Virus record (IMG/VR): IMGVR_UViG_3300032309_000851
Location: 1 to 26,860 of that record
Reading direction: 5' to 3' (one strand)
Origin: a virus
DNA: 26,860 bases
Both the position numbers and the translations under genes were made by a program. This document shows positions 11,301 through 17,545 of the stretch, in pieces (position 1 is the first letter of the stretch; every line of letters starts with the position of its first letter). Under the pieces are notes generated by a model, which was not told where the DNA came from, did not search any database, and was given only the letters and a program-made list of their open reading frames with translations.

Positions 11301-14300
11301 GTACTCAGGTCATTCATTTCTTTTGTTAGTTTATCAACTGCTGCTGTGTTAGCGGTCTGAGCATTTTTGAGTGGTTCTAGTTCTGCTTGTCTTGCCTCTT
11401 CAAGACCAGTCTTTTGATTGTCTAGAGATGCTTGAATATCATTATTTTGAATATCTACTGCAGCACGAGCAGCAGCAGCAATATCACCCTTATTAAGGGC
11501 TTCTGCTAATGTGAGTTGTCCCTGCTGTGATTTTGCAAGTTGGTCATTAAGTGTCTTAATTTTTTCTAGTTGCTCAATACGCTTGTTATATTTGTCATTA
11601 ATCTTTTGTTCCGTATTTGCAAGACCAGTAGAAGAACTGCTTATGTTGTCAATCTGTTTTTTAAGTTTTTGTTCTTTAGCACGGTCTAACTCAAGTTGCA
11701 CTCGTGCTTCTTCAAAGTTTTTTGTGTATGCATCTACAATTTCTTTGCCTCCATAGGCTGCGGCATCCAACGCTTCTTTTGTAGGGGAAACACCTGCTAT
11801 AATTGCTTTTTGCCAAATAGGGAAATTCAAATCATCAAGACCCTTTATTGCATGACCTATCTCAGCATTAAGAGAAATCATTGCTGCTTTCATTGCCTCA
11901 AGTCCAGAAGTTCCTGGCTGTTGTTTCGATATTGATATAAGTTTTGAATATTCTATATTAAATTCTTTTGCAGATATTTCTCCACTAGTAAACTGTCCAG
12001 ACAACGCACTCATGTAAGAAGCAATTTGTTCAGTTCCTGCTTTAATTTTTGCTATAGACTCAGGGTCAACTGGAGTAAGGTAAGTGTTATCAAATGCTCC
12101 AGTTGCTGCCTCTAGTGTTCTGCCTGTTGGATTAAGAGTACCCTCTGGACTTACGCCTTTTGCTCCTTCTGAAACTTGTGCAAAGATTTTCTTTAGATTT
12201 TTCTGCATTAATGCTTTTGTTTCTGGATTTGCTATAGAAAAAAGTTCTGGAGCAATACTGACTCTAGTCTTTTTTGCTTCTCTGGCAATGGCATCTATAA
12301 TTGCTGTAACACCTTCTGCTTCCATGCCCTGACCAAATAAGTCTGCAGACATTGCTTGCATTGCTGTCCTAAATTGAGCATCTGTAAGTTTTTGCATTTC
12401 TCTAGCAGACTCTTGATAAATATCTTTAAATTCTTGGCTTTGCTGGAATTGCTGGGCAATACTTGCCTCTTGTTTTGTTTGGTCTCCGCTTGCAATTACT
12501 GTACTTCTAACACCAGTAAGTTTTAAATCTGTTCCAAAGAAGTTATTAATCTTATCTAGTTTATTTTGAGTAATAGACAATGTTTCTACAATTGCTTCAT
12601 ATGCCTTAGAATTCTTTTTAATTAAAGGCATAATAAAACTATCAAATGCTTCAAATGCTGCTATTGCTGTACCAACATATGGAGCAAACTTTAGAAACTT
12701 TAGTCCTAACCCAATAGTTTCTTTGCTAAGTGACTTCATTCCTTTTGCAACTGCTCCAGCACCCATACCACCAAAACTTGTAAGCATTGAAGCCATACCC
12801 ATCATTTGTCCCATTTGTCCTGGAGCAAACATAGAGCCTACCGCTAATGCACCTGATGCACCAAAACTCTTATTTCTTATACTTCCTGTAAGGTCATTTA
12901 CATTTGTTCTTTGAATTCTATTTGCAATATAGTTTGGATTGGAAAGCATTTGCATTCTTTCCTTAAATGACAACTTTCTGCCAGTCATCATTTCAGATGG
13001 GCTTGTAACAGCATTTTCCATGCCTGGCTTGACAGGTTGTTGAGGGATGTTAGGATTAATAACAACCATGTTTTCTGGAAGAAAACTTTCACCTTGTGAT
13101 GCTACTCTTCTGCCTCTAGTTCTTTCAACTTGTTGTGCCTGTGATTCTCCTGGGGTAATGAAAGGACCTTGACTTGTTACTCTTCTGTTACGTTTAGTTG
13201 CAGCCTTGGCTTCTTCTTTTACTATTGCATCTGTACGAGCCTGACTATACGCTACCCCATCATCTCTACCGTCAATTGGGGCTTGGCTATGTGGACTGTT
13301 TCTTCTTGCACCATCTCTAGAAAGCATGGCAGGGTCATTCTGTGGCTTTTCTAGCACCTTCTTATGAGCACCTAAGAATGCTTCTGCCGAAACAGTTCCT
13401 TCTTTTCTAAATCTATCAGCAATTATTAAAGAAGCAAAATCATCAGCCCTTTGATGAGCACCAACCATGAGTGGAATACTTCTGTATGGAGTTACGTCAG
13501 GCGATATAGTTTGAAGTCCGTTAGCGGATTTTCCTCTTCCAGATGTTGGAACATTCATTCGTGCTGTTGGAGTTCCAGGAATAGTATATTGCATGGTACT
13601 GACTTTTCTTGCTTCGTCAAATACTTTTCTTACTCCCTGAGTTACATTTTTCCCTACCGCATCAATTTCTTGACTTATTGCTGTAGAAATAATTTGTGCA
13701 AATTTAGTATCATCGATAACTTCAGAACCTGCTTTTTCCATTTGTCGTGCAACATTGTTAGCAAATGCTTTTGCTTCTGGACTATTGGTGTCCAAACCTT
13801 GTCCAGCAAGTTGTGACATGAAGTCATCGTAAAAACTATCGACAAAACTTGCCCCTTCTAATCCAGTTAACTGACCCTTGTTAAATGATGCTGGCATACC
13901 AAAAGTAAGATTGTTCATGGCATTTATTTTAGAGGCTTGACCTAAAAGAACATTTTGTCCAGGTTCCATAAATGAAGCAACGTCTTGTGCTGAAACTTCT
14001 CGTGTTAAAGTTCCATGTGCCTTGACCATTCCCTGACTACCAGTGCTTCTTCCCTGTTTAGCAGCAGTCATGGAACTTAGTAGTTCAAACTGTGGAGAAT
14101 AAAGAACTTTATCAATATTTTTTTGTGTAAAACTAGTAATATTGTTTAAAGATTGACTTAATCCACCTAAAACTTCTTCACTAACTGCTTTGGCTGCATC
14201 TAATGCTTCTTTAATTCTTTTTGCATTTTTCTGAGTAATTCTTTCTGGCATTTCAAAACCAAATGATTCGGAATTGTTTTCTGCATAGCCAGGAAGAACA

Positions 14301-17158
14301 ATCTTCTTGCCAGCAAACAATGCACCAATAATTCTAGGATTTTTTCTAGTTGTTTCAGCATCAATGACTGCTTCGCCATTAGAAAGGTTTGCTGGAACTA
14401 GGTCATCTTTTGGACCACCAGGACCTCTGACCATGCCACCAAAAGCAAACTTTCTACCCTTGCCAGCAGCAAACAAACTTTTAAAGATTTCGTCTTTTGT
14501 TGACTTAGACATTCCAGATGCAAGTAGTGACTCAAACATTCCAAAGTTACCGCTTGCAGCGGCTGCTCGTGTCATAGTTCCAGATGTAGAACCTGCTGGT
14601 CTAGGAATACCAGTCTTTGTAATAGTAATACCGAATTCTTTTGCGGCTGCTTCCCAAACTGGAGACTTCATTCTATCTTCGCCAAGAAGAATGTTTACAT
14701 CTTTAATACCAGCCTTAGAAAGCATAGCCATTAGTTCAAATGGGTTTTTAGCAAATTCAGGGTTTCTGCCAATAGCCTCAGAAATCATTCTAGATTTTAG
14801 GTCATCACTAAGAACAGAACGCTTTGCTTTACCTTGGTTAGATGTAAACTGGAAGAATGGAATTCCAGACTGTTCTGCCATAGACATTCCCATTTGTGCA
14901 ATTCCCTGATGTGCTGTAGTAAAAGGTTGGTGTGCTCCATAAGCAATAACTGCACTAGTGCCTCTTACCTGCTGCATTAAAGATTCTGAAGGAGTTCCAA
15001 TAATACCGCCAGTAGCAAACCTAGGAAGACTATTATTGATTAGGGATTGAACTAGGTCTCTATTTTTTGAAACAGATTTTGCTGGAATAACTGCTTCACC
15101 ATTTGATAACATTGCAGGAATAGAGTCGCTAGTACCTGTTCCAGGACCAGACACAAATCCACCAGTGGCAAGTTTTTTAACTGGTCCTCTAGGTGTAACA
15201 GGAACAGCAAAAGCACTTTGTGCGGCTATAGAACGCTGATAGGCTGCTGTCAACATATCTACTGCTGCTGCTTCTGAGGTAAATGTCTGTTTTAGTTTGG
15301 AGTGAACTTGGTCAAGAGATGATGCAATAGCCGCAGCCTGAATCTGTTCTTGAGTCATATAGTTTACTTGTTCGCCAAGGCTTAGAGATGACTTTCCAGT
15401 TTTATTAAATATATCTTTCATTAGGGCAAAGCCCTTGATTACGTTTGCAACAGCGTTAGCAATAAGACCAAATGACATTAGCAGCACTGGACCAATTACA
15501 CCAGCAACAGCAACAAACTTAACAATAAAACCTTTTACACCTTCTCCAAGATTGTTAAAGTTTTTAAGAACATCTGTTCCAAAATTAATGATTGGAGTAA
15601 CAGCCTTCATAAACTGCTCTCCAACTGGGGCTAGTTGTGCTTGAAAATCAGCAATTGACTTTTGAAACTTGTATAATGGTGAAGACTCAATCTTTCCCAA
15701 TTCTCGTTGTGCCAACATGGAGAGTTCTAGGCTACTTGTTGATGCTAGTTTTAAAACTTCTGATGCTTGGCTACCCTGCTCAATTACGTTCTTGAACAAG
15801 GTTGACATACGAGCAAACTGGAATTTACCGAACAACTGTTCGATTGCCTTTGCTCTGTTTAGTGGGTCTAGTTTGTCTAGGGCTTGAGCAAAGTCTACAA
15901 CTGTTTTCTTTACGTCACCTTTGTTACCTTGAACAATTTCACGAAGGTTAATACCAAACCCTTGAAGCATCTTACTTGCAGTGTTTGTTGGATTAATCAA
16001 AGATGCAAGACCAGACTTTAGTGCGTTAGCACTTTCAGATGCGTTAATTCCACCTTCCTTCATTGCTGTAAGGAAAAATGCTAAGTCCTTTACATCTCCA
16101 CCAAGTTGCTGAATAACAGGAGCAGCCTTTGGAATTGCAATGGTCATATCCTCAATGCTTAGAACTGTTTGGTTTTCTACAGCGTTCAGGAAGTTGATGT
16201 CTTTAGAAAGTTGTTTAGTGGAAACACCAAAGGCATCTGTTAGTGAGATTGTTGTTTTTAGAGCCATCTGCTGGTCTACCCCACCAAGTACAGCAAGTCT
16301 TGCAGATGAAGCAACTTGTGCTAAAAGGTCTGCACCCTTTTTACCAGTTGCTGCTGCTGTTGCAGCCATATCCATGCTATCTTTAACAGCAACACCATAC
16401 TTCGTGTATTCTTGTGCAAGGAGTTGGATATCCTTGACCATTTTTTCGGTTTCCATGTTTGTGGTGCCAAGGTCTCCGTACACACGCTTAAGTCTAATTG
16501 CTGCTTCTTCAATTTCTTTGTAGGCTTTCATTGCTGCTCCACCCATAATTGAAAGCGGAATAGTAAAACCAACCATCAACTGTCGACCAGCCCACTGCGT
16601 GTTTTTACCAAAGTTTAGAAGATTAGTTGAGCCTTGTTTTAGCAACTGGTTTAAAAGTTGTTGTTTTTGTGCTGCAATCTGTGTTTTTGTTGCAAGGTTG
16701 TCCATGTCAAGGCTAAGGGGTCTAACCTTAATTGCTTGCATTGCACCATTGGCATCACGACCAAGTTTAATATATTGGCTTTGTAAGTCTTTTACTCTTT
16801 CACGAGCAACTTTATTTATTGTTTCAAATTCAGCCTGGAATAGTTTTCCAAAAGTTTTAGATGCACCGCCAGCATATCTAAAATACTCTCCCATCGAGAG
16901 TTTGTTTCTTTCAAGTGATGAGGTAAATTGTTCTGCAGTTGTTTTGACCTTAGTCATATTTGCAGTAAATGCACCAGTAGAGTTAATCGAGTTGATTAAA
17001 TTTTGTTGCATGTTTCTGGAGTCAGCAACATTGGCTGCCCCCATTTTAGCCATTTGTGTATGGAAGGCTGAGATTTGATTTTGAAGTAATCTGATGCTGT
17101 CCATTGCGGAAGCAGTATCAACATTAATTCTAATATTGGACTGAATATCGTCAGCCAT
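5366..17158 (-). CDS. Giant tape measure protein with embedded enzyme-like domains
   Basis: A 3930-residue tape measure protein that sets tail length, fills the tube and exits ahead of the DNA. Start ATG 17158 has AAAGAGG nine bases upstream. Layout by residue: helical N-terminus (1-190); TP901-type core (about 195-580), with a hydrophobic segment at 537-577; repeat R1 (663-708); nucleotidyltransferase-like domain (735-903); R2 (904-951); unrecognised region (950-1430); hydrophobic segments (1430-1510); coiled coil (1818-1950); R3 (2042-2086); unrecognised block (2095-2428); cysteine cluster (2437-2447); kinase-like domain (2575-2760); FAKGG motif (2873); hydrophobic stretch (2933-2990); GNAT-like domain (3195-3345); conserved phage domain (3537-3745); dense GG repeats (3768-3825); R4 (3827-3873); C-terminal SKIRQIDNKRVRG, typical of actinobacterial phage tape measures. 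It far exceeds the usual 700-2000 residues. The stop overlaps the next gene by 8 bases. Confidence 0.96.
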   Translation of the reverse strand: MADDIQSNIRINVDTASAMDSIRLLQNQISAFHTQMAKMGAANVADSRNMQQNLINSINSTGAFTANMTKVKTTAEQFTSSLERNKLSMGEYFRYAGGASKTFGKLFQAEFETINKVARERVKDLQSQYIKLGRDANGAMQAIKVRPLSLDMDNLATKTQIAAQKQQLLNQLLKQGSTNLLNFGKNTQWAGRQLMVGFTIPLSIMGGAAMKAYKEIEEAAIRLKRVYGDLGTTNMETEKMVKDIQLLAQEYTKYGVAVKDSMDMAATAAATGKKGADLLAQVASSARLAVLGGVDQQMALKTTISLTDAFGVSTKQLSKDINFLNAVENQTVLSIEDMTIAIPKAAPVIQQLGGDVKDLAFFLTAMKEGGINASESANALKSGLASLINPTNTASKMLQGFGINLREIVQGNKGDVKKTVVDFAQALDKLDPLNRAKAIEQLFGKFQFARMSTLFKNVIEQGSQASEVLKLASTSSLELSMLAQRELGKIESSPLYKFQKSIADFQAQLAPVGEQFMKAVTPIINFGTDVLKNFNNLGEGVKGFIVKFVAVAGVIGPVLLMSFGLIANAVANVIKGFALMKDIFNKTGKSSLSLGEQVNYMTQEQIQAAAIASSLDQVHSKLKQTFTSEAAAVDMLTAAYQRSIAAQSAFAVPVTPRGPVKKLATGGFVSGPGTGTSDSIPAMLSNGEAVIPAKSVSKNRDLVQSLINNSLPRFATGGIIGTPSESLMQQVRGTSAVIAYGAHQPFTTAHQGIAQMGMSMAEQSGIPFFQFTSNQGKAKRSVLSDDLKSRMISEAIGRNPEFAKNPFELMAMLSKAGIKDVNILLGEDRMKSPVWEAAAKEFGITITKTGIPRPAGSTSGTMTRAAAASGNFGMFESLLASGMSKSTKDEIFKSLFAAGKGRKFAFGGMVRGPGGPKDDLVPANLSNGEAVIDAETTRKNPRIIGALFAGKKIVLPGYAENNSESFGFEMPERITQKNAKRIKEALDAAKAVSEEVLGGLSQSLNNITSFTQKNIDKVLYSPQFELLSSMTAAKQGRSTGSQGMVKAHGTLTREVSAQDVASFMEPGQNVLLGQASKINAMNNLTFGMPASFNKGQLTGLEGASFVDSFYDDFMSQLAGQGLDTNSPEAKAFANNVARQMEKAGSEVIDDTKFAQIISTAISQEIDAVGKNVTQGVRKVFDEARKVSTMQYTIPGTPTARMNVPTSGRGKSANGLQTISPDVTPYRSIPLMVGAHQRADDFASLIIADRFRKEGTVSAEAFLGAHKKVLEKPQNDPAMLSRDGARRNSPHSQAPIDGRDDGVAYSQARTDAIVKEEAKAATKRNRRVTSQGPFITPGESQAQQVERTRGRRVASQGESFLPENMVVINPNIPQQPVKPGMENAVTSPSEMMTGRKLSFKERMQMLSNPNYIANRIQRTNVNDLTGSIRNKSFGASGALAVGSMFAPGQMGQMMGMASMLTSFGGMGAGAVAKGMKSLSKETIGLGLKFLKFAPYVGTAIAAFEAFDSFIMPLIKKNSKAYEAIVETLSITQNKLDKINNFFGTDLKLTGVRSTVIASGDQTKQEASIAQQFQQSQEFKDIYQESAREMQKLTDAQFRTAMQAMSADLFGQGMEAEGVTAIIDAIAREAKKTRVSIAPELFSIANPETKALMQKNLKKIFAQVSEGAKGVSPEGTLNPTGRTLEAATGAFDNTYLTPVDPESIAKIKAGTEQIASYMSALSGQFTSGEISAKEFNIEYSKLISISKQQPGTSGLEAMKAAMISLNAEIGHAIKGLDDLNFPIWQKAIIAGVSPTKEALDAAAYGGKEIVDAYTKNFEEARVQLELDRAKEQKLKKQIDNISSSSTGLANTEQKINDKYNKRIEQLEKIKTLNDQLAKSQQGQLTLAEALNKGDIAAAARAAVDIQNNDIQASLDNQKTGLEEARQAELEPLKNAQTANTAAVDKLTKEMNDLSTKGVVVKNPEGETGPLLQSQQGNDALGYLNYGGNLAAFPITALLTLFREGPSGFLKGMLKELLPPGTAVTQDGRLVEQRMQTPEPQTNANGGFIRGPGSGTSDDIPAMLSNGEYVIRANAVKKIGVNTLDKLNQADRLGFAAGGIVNAMTGKKPPRKDQYPNVDPFDPKSVAAYRNRIAKLFKPTPRKEDPTWFDWTGGKQSPFDDTFNYPGYYQWTAPSAVGGSFGKVKTGPSAYTWADSPFQLYNPLNNKNTNKKMFNDNGTAFPNPAANQNPLDIIEAYKKMLEGRKRLAENVYLPDLNKDTTLMTSKNPILYTIATYAKAFSNRGIYTDSTGGQDLEKARALIQLGKTSKMIPGWDGLDPKEFKNLVDAMHSEFGPQVTKGMIGKLGFGKRYDRLINPPKGPSAKLNYAENYLGISGSIPKDSPIYQYAYNYMTNDYEGGKRGRLDWFKGSPNSFMLNPKLGTYNRLGGYNGFAKGGMVGCPCGTPGCPGCSKGYAMGGMVRKYKDGGIVESLFGNTQNWFNNVISSMFGSGGNPSAALNATASDMIKTGAKNTIQGYKDFVFDPADPVDYGLAALPGLKPAKTIAKKAADVFGFPLVLQAPKKGLRITPTHLEDEAAGATPGAFRTINGAEYYVKRPDTTVETTGELIGSTLWAKLGLGGPKLQMLSKTTLASKIIPDLIPSSPGFLRQYMEKAPNKVDAANTLAKATRKYIDEALPTNALLGNSDTHGMNILFNKKTKRFENIDLGVTALTTESPDSPAYLFADEVARRTRYLVDGMKSSGFNLRQTNDILKKNGLSEISREDFRYVSFLGAGATGLSNFTKNAQYKKSLTPQINKISKMLGFDLKKDISDPVNVAAIKAKSNPFIADMIKNNPELAKWMNLTSKTEDLESGMTGGLREMFFRLKDASNDPIQKFAKGGLVGYKDGGKVKSWDLKDPSAPWNQGDFKKFNDYQTRKQYWAMSQPGSKEIVDAGKYVGYALPGVGAGLLAGDSATAFGKGDVAGGILNAAMAPAGIFGPLLGTLKPVQKFFGALMKPVAAVAKPLIKIATPAVQAASNAAMRTAFRLGTVGIEQGSKSAATYLPSFMKSSMGALNTNNLDSTQFVQPLPIQPRRRVDVAGTNMMRAVYGENTPTLYLNPPTKSRRKPPPPPEPKPNFLETIKNLAKDKASKLSNLNISKSIKKTVRDASTLIDAKRFDMQTRNVASVDVPWKELDAQLGRLATRVPNMKLGKGISLNIKGVTEPEEIADMFSFDDGYVPDEMWAGLKGVFVNTNAKLYKDSQVGNFSGVLMKESASTSSVKDNFKRDEWFSMQDIYIELEKQYRGKNIAQRATTQMMALLKNAGVRNVKMNAGLTDGGYAWARAGFKFDGRPEGLIQRMEKLKGIVGDKKFLELLDRLKTADVKDLPMPKEILGLKTPWRKYFSEEELLKQITLITHPVAVRGGNVNTNTTSLGELIMRGSNWQGVKELQGGQKLRKTIDVFAGSVSAFPKTIGAIGSKAINSIGSLPKNMVEKIKAAKQVTENRKVESVFNEVVKRMEKERGREFTPEEIKSMRLLPGVQSELARQQGFNKVIKNPAIMTRRSVDSVINMLRTNKTKTLFDTGHSRGSDDILMRKQLENEYLGMGPESEGLIYGYLVQKGLLKRPLLKPQKPIKVDGGTDFYNPFSQMTAHYGPVGIVMKNSSLRGASITKGDSLNTYLALGTTVPVPFKGKETASPFDPLQASRTIDRLPEYMEAQFLRYSPREDIESLYVQNKEHLKQLRAVVKELGLKIPVRMYNKKPVVQDFLETIKNARKERIRQRDEQDAIANFANGGMVRRYALGGFVMPRPEPVPPQFANGGMVKAATGGMIINGKLLGAFANGGIVPSKFAMGGYAMGTDTVPAMLTPGEFVIKKSAVDRIGTSTLNKINRYAEGGLVGGASAVAGDSVYNSNTYEINVNVSSNSNPDQIANAVMSKIRQIDNKRVRGSAFNG
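5540..5680 (-). repeat. Tape measure repeat R4 (FAMGGYAMGTDTVPAMLTPGE)
   Basis: Residues 3827-3873: FAMGGYAMGTDT then VPAMLTPGEFVIKKSAVDRIG and a helix TSTLNKINRYAEGG. It is the fourth copy of the unit, preceded by a dense run of short repeats (FANGGMV, YALGGFV, FANGGMV, ATGGMI, FANGGIV) from residue 3768. Confidence 0.85.
5924..6550 (-). other. Conserved phage domain of unknown function near the tape measure C-terminus
   Basis: Residues about 3537-3745. Features are LFDTGHSRGSDD, R-x-x-x-E, LIYGYL, YGPVGIVMKNSSLRG, then KGDSL (Gly3650), and YMEAQFLRY (Glu3693, Gln3695) with a DIESLYV strand. From memory this combination resembles a domain found in phage structural and polymorphic-toxin-like proteins, perhaps with an ADP-ribosyltransferase-type fold. 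I cannot confirm that and make no enzymatic claim. Confidence 0.5.
7124..7576 (-). other. GNAT acetyltransferase-like domain within the tape measure protein
   Basis: Residues about 3195-3345. The strand IYIELEKQYRGKNIAQRATT carries a Q-x-x-G-x-(G/A)-like acetyl-CoA loop (Gln3279, Gly3282, Ala3286) leading into a helix. It is followed by the strand NVKMNAGLTDG and GYAWARAGFKFDG (from Gly3315), the Y/W-A-x-x-G-F ending common in this fold and in phage-encoded GNAT-like inserts. The second glycine of the loop is Asn3284, so cofactor binding is uncertain. Confidence 0.6.
8879..9436 (-). other. HipA/PI4-kinase-like domain within the tape measure protein
   Basis: Residues about 2575-2760. A beta-strand Lys (Lys2592 in YYVKRP) is followed by a candidate helix-C Glu (Glu2599 or Glu2603), LWAKLGLGGPKLQML, then LLGNSDTHGMNILFN with the D-x-H-x-x-N catalytic loop (Asp2683, His2685, Asn2688), and ENIDLG with a candidate metal-binding Asp2702. 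This order and spacing are those of HipA-type Ser/Thr kinases and PI3/4-kinase-like enzymes. All residues expected for catalysis appear present. Substrate unknown. Confidence 0.7.
9818..9850 (-). other. Cysteine cluster CPCGTPGCPGC in the tape measure protein
   Basis: Residues 2437-2447 contain four cysteines spaced C-x-C-x4-C-x-x-C, set between FAKGGMV (2429) and YAMGGMV motifs. This is compatible with a small metal site or disulfides. Cysteine is otherwise very rare in this protein, which makes the cluster stand out. Confidence 0.6.
10901..11035 (-). repeat. Tape measure repeat R3 (NGGFIRGPG...MLSNGEYVI)
   Basis: Residues 2042-2086: NGGFIRGPGSGTSDD then IPAMLSNGEYVIRANAVKK and a helix IGVNTLDKLNQ. 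It is followed by FAAGGIV (2092), which opens the unrecognised block 2095-2428. Confidence 0.85.
14306..14449 (-). repeat. Tape measure repeat R2 (FAFGGMVRGPG...NLSNGE)
   Basis: Residues 904-951: FAFGGMVRGPGGPKDD then LVPANLSNGEAVIDAETT. It is a divergent copy of R1 that starts exactly where the nucleotidyltransferase-like domain ends, so R1 and R2 bracket that domain. Confidence 0.85.
14450..14956 (-). other. Nucleotidyltransferase-like domain within the tape measure protein
   Basis: Residues about 735-903. GAHQPFTTAHQ (741-751) aligns position by position with the GTFDPxTNGH signature of CoaD/NadD-type cytidylyl/adenylyltransferases: Gly741, Pro745, Thr747 and His750 are kept, but the Gly before His is Ala749. 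About 110 residues later SGTMTR (859-864) matches the second signature, (I)SxTxxR, followed by a helix AAAASGNFGMFESLL as in that superfamily. Both spacing and order fit the Rossmann-like nucleotidyltransferase fold. The substrate is unknown. Catalytic ability is plausible but uncertain because of the Gly-to-Ala change. Confidence 0.72.
15035..15172 (-). repeat. Tape measure repeat R1 (GGFVSGPG...IPAMLSNGE)
   Basis: Residues 663-708: LATGGFVSGPGTGTSD then SIPAMLSNGEAVIPAKSV. This is the first of four divergent copies of a roughly 45-residue unit known from many tape measure proteins. A further RFATGGIIG at residue 714 leads straight into the nucleotidyltransferase-like domain. Confidence 0.85.
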
Positions 17159-17188
17159 CCATAAACACCTCTTTAGTTATTTTTGTTA

Positions 17189-17506
17189 CTAGAGCAGACC
17201 ACCGAGGGCGGAATCTCCTAGTTTGATGCCAGATGCTTCTTCCACAATCTTATAAACAGTTGGAAGGTCTAGAAGGTCTTCTAGTGCTTTCAGGTCTGTT
17301 GCGATTTCTGGCTTGTACTGCTTTAGAGCAATTTGTACACACTCCATCAACAAGTTCATCGACTTGTCGTTGTCATCTGCAACCTTTGAAATCTCATCAA
17401 ATTTCTTCATAAAATCACGAAGCAATGAAATTTTCAATGGTCTAATGGTAACTGTAGTTCCATCAATAAGAGTAATATTCTTCTCTTCATTAATAGTTGT
17501 TGTCAT
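17189..17506 (-). CDS. Second tail assembly chaperone, G-only paralogue
   Basis: A 105-residue protein that aligns over nearly its whole length with residues 8-94 of the preceding chaperone. Shared blocks include PLKI...R-(D/E)-F-M-x-K-F-D, E-C-x-x-I-A-(L/M)-K-Q-x-x-P-E, and D-L-x-T-x-Y-K-(I/V)-x-E-x-A-x-G-I-K. It stops right after this domain (LGDSALGGLL) and has no T-like part in any nearby frame. It is therefore equivalent to the short, abundant gpG-type product that is normally made from the same start as the fusion. It has a strong AAGGAGGA eight bases upstream and its own promoter-like TGCTATAAT. Both are stronger initiation signals than those of the fusion gene, which would fit an excess of G over G-T. 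The tape measure gene begins 30 bases downstream. Confidence 0.9.
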   Translation of the reverse strand: MTTTINEEKNITLIDGTTVTIRPLKISLLRDFMKKFDEISKVADDNDKSMNLLMECVQIALKQYKPEIATDLKALEDLLDLPTVYKIVEEASGIKLGDSALGGLL

Positions 17507-17513
17507 TTGTCCT

Positions 17514-17523
17514 CCTTATAAGG
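17514..17523 (-). other. Perfect 10-base palindrome overlapping the ribosome-binding site
   Basis: CCTTATAAGG is a perfect palindrome whose right arm forms the first half of the AAGGAGG Shine-Dalgarno of the second chaperone gene. It could be a protein-binding site or chance. As a hairpin it would have no loop, so an RNA structure role is unlikely. Confidence 0.25.
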
Positions 17524-17533
17524 TCATAGATAA

Positions 17534-17542
17534 ATTATAGCA
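17534..17542 (-). promoter_or_regulatory. Extended -10 promoter-like element TGCTATAAT
   Basis: TGCTATAAT is located between the two chaperone genes, 27 bases before the ATG of the second. It leaves a leader of about 20 bases that carries the AAGGAGGA ribosome-binding site. It is identical in sequence to the element before the first chaperone and could give the G-only chaperone its own message. Confidence 0.5.
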
Positions 17543-17545
17543 TAA

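Noticed and set aside
14307-14909. A 200-codon plus-strand open frame within the tape measure gene
   Set aside because: Low-complexity composition, complete antisense overlap with the nucleotidyltransferase-like coding region, and no start signals. It is a shadow frame.
5366-17158. Inteins or homing endonuclease inserts as an explanation for the tape measure length
   Set aside because: No Cys/Ser...HN-(C/S/T) splice-junction pattern or LAGLIDADG/HNH-type motif is evident around the inserts; the boundaries are GG-type repeats instead.
17160-17162. ATG at 17162 just before the tape measure start
   Set aside because: It is out of frame and meets a TGA after three codons; the in-frame ATG at 17158 has the better spacing to AAAGAGG.
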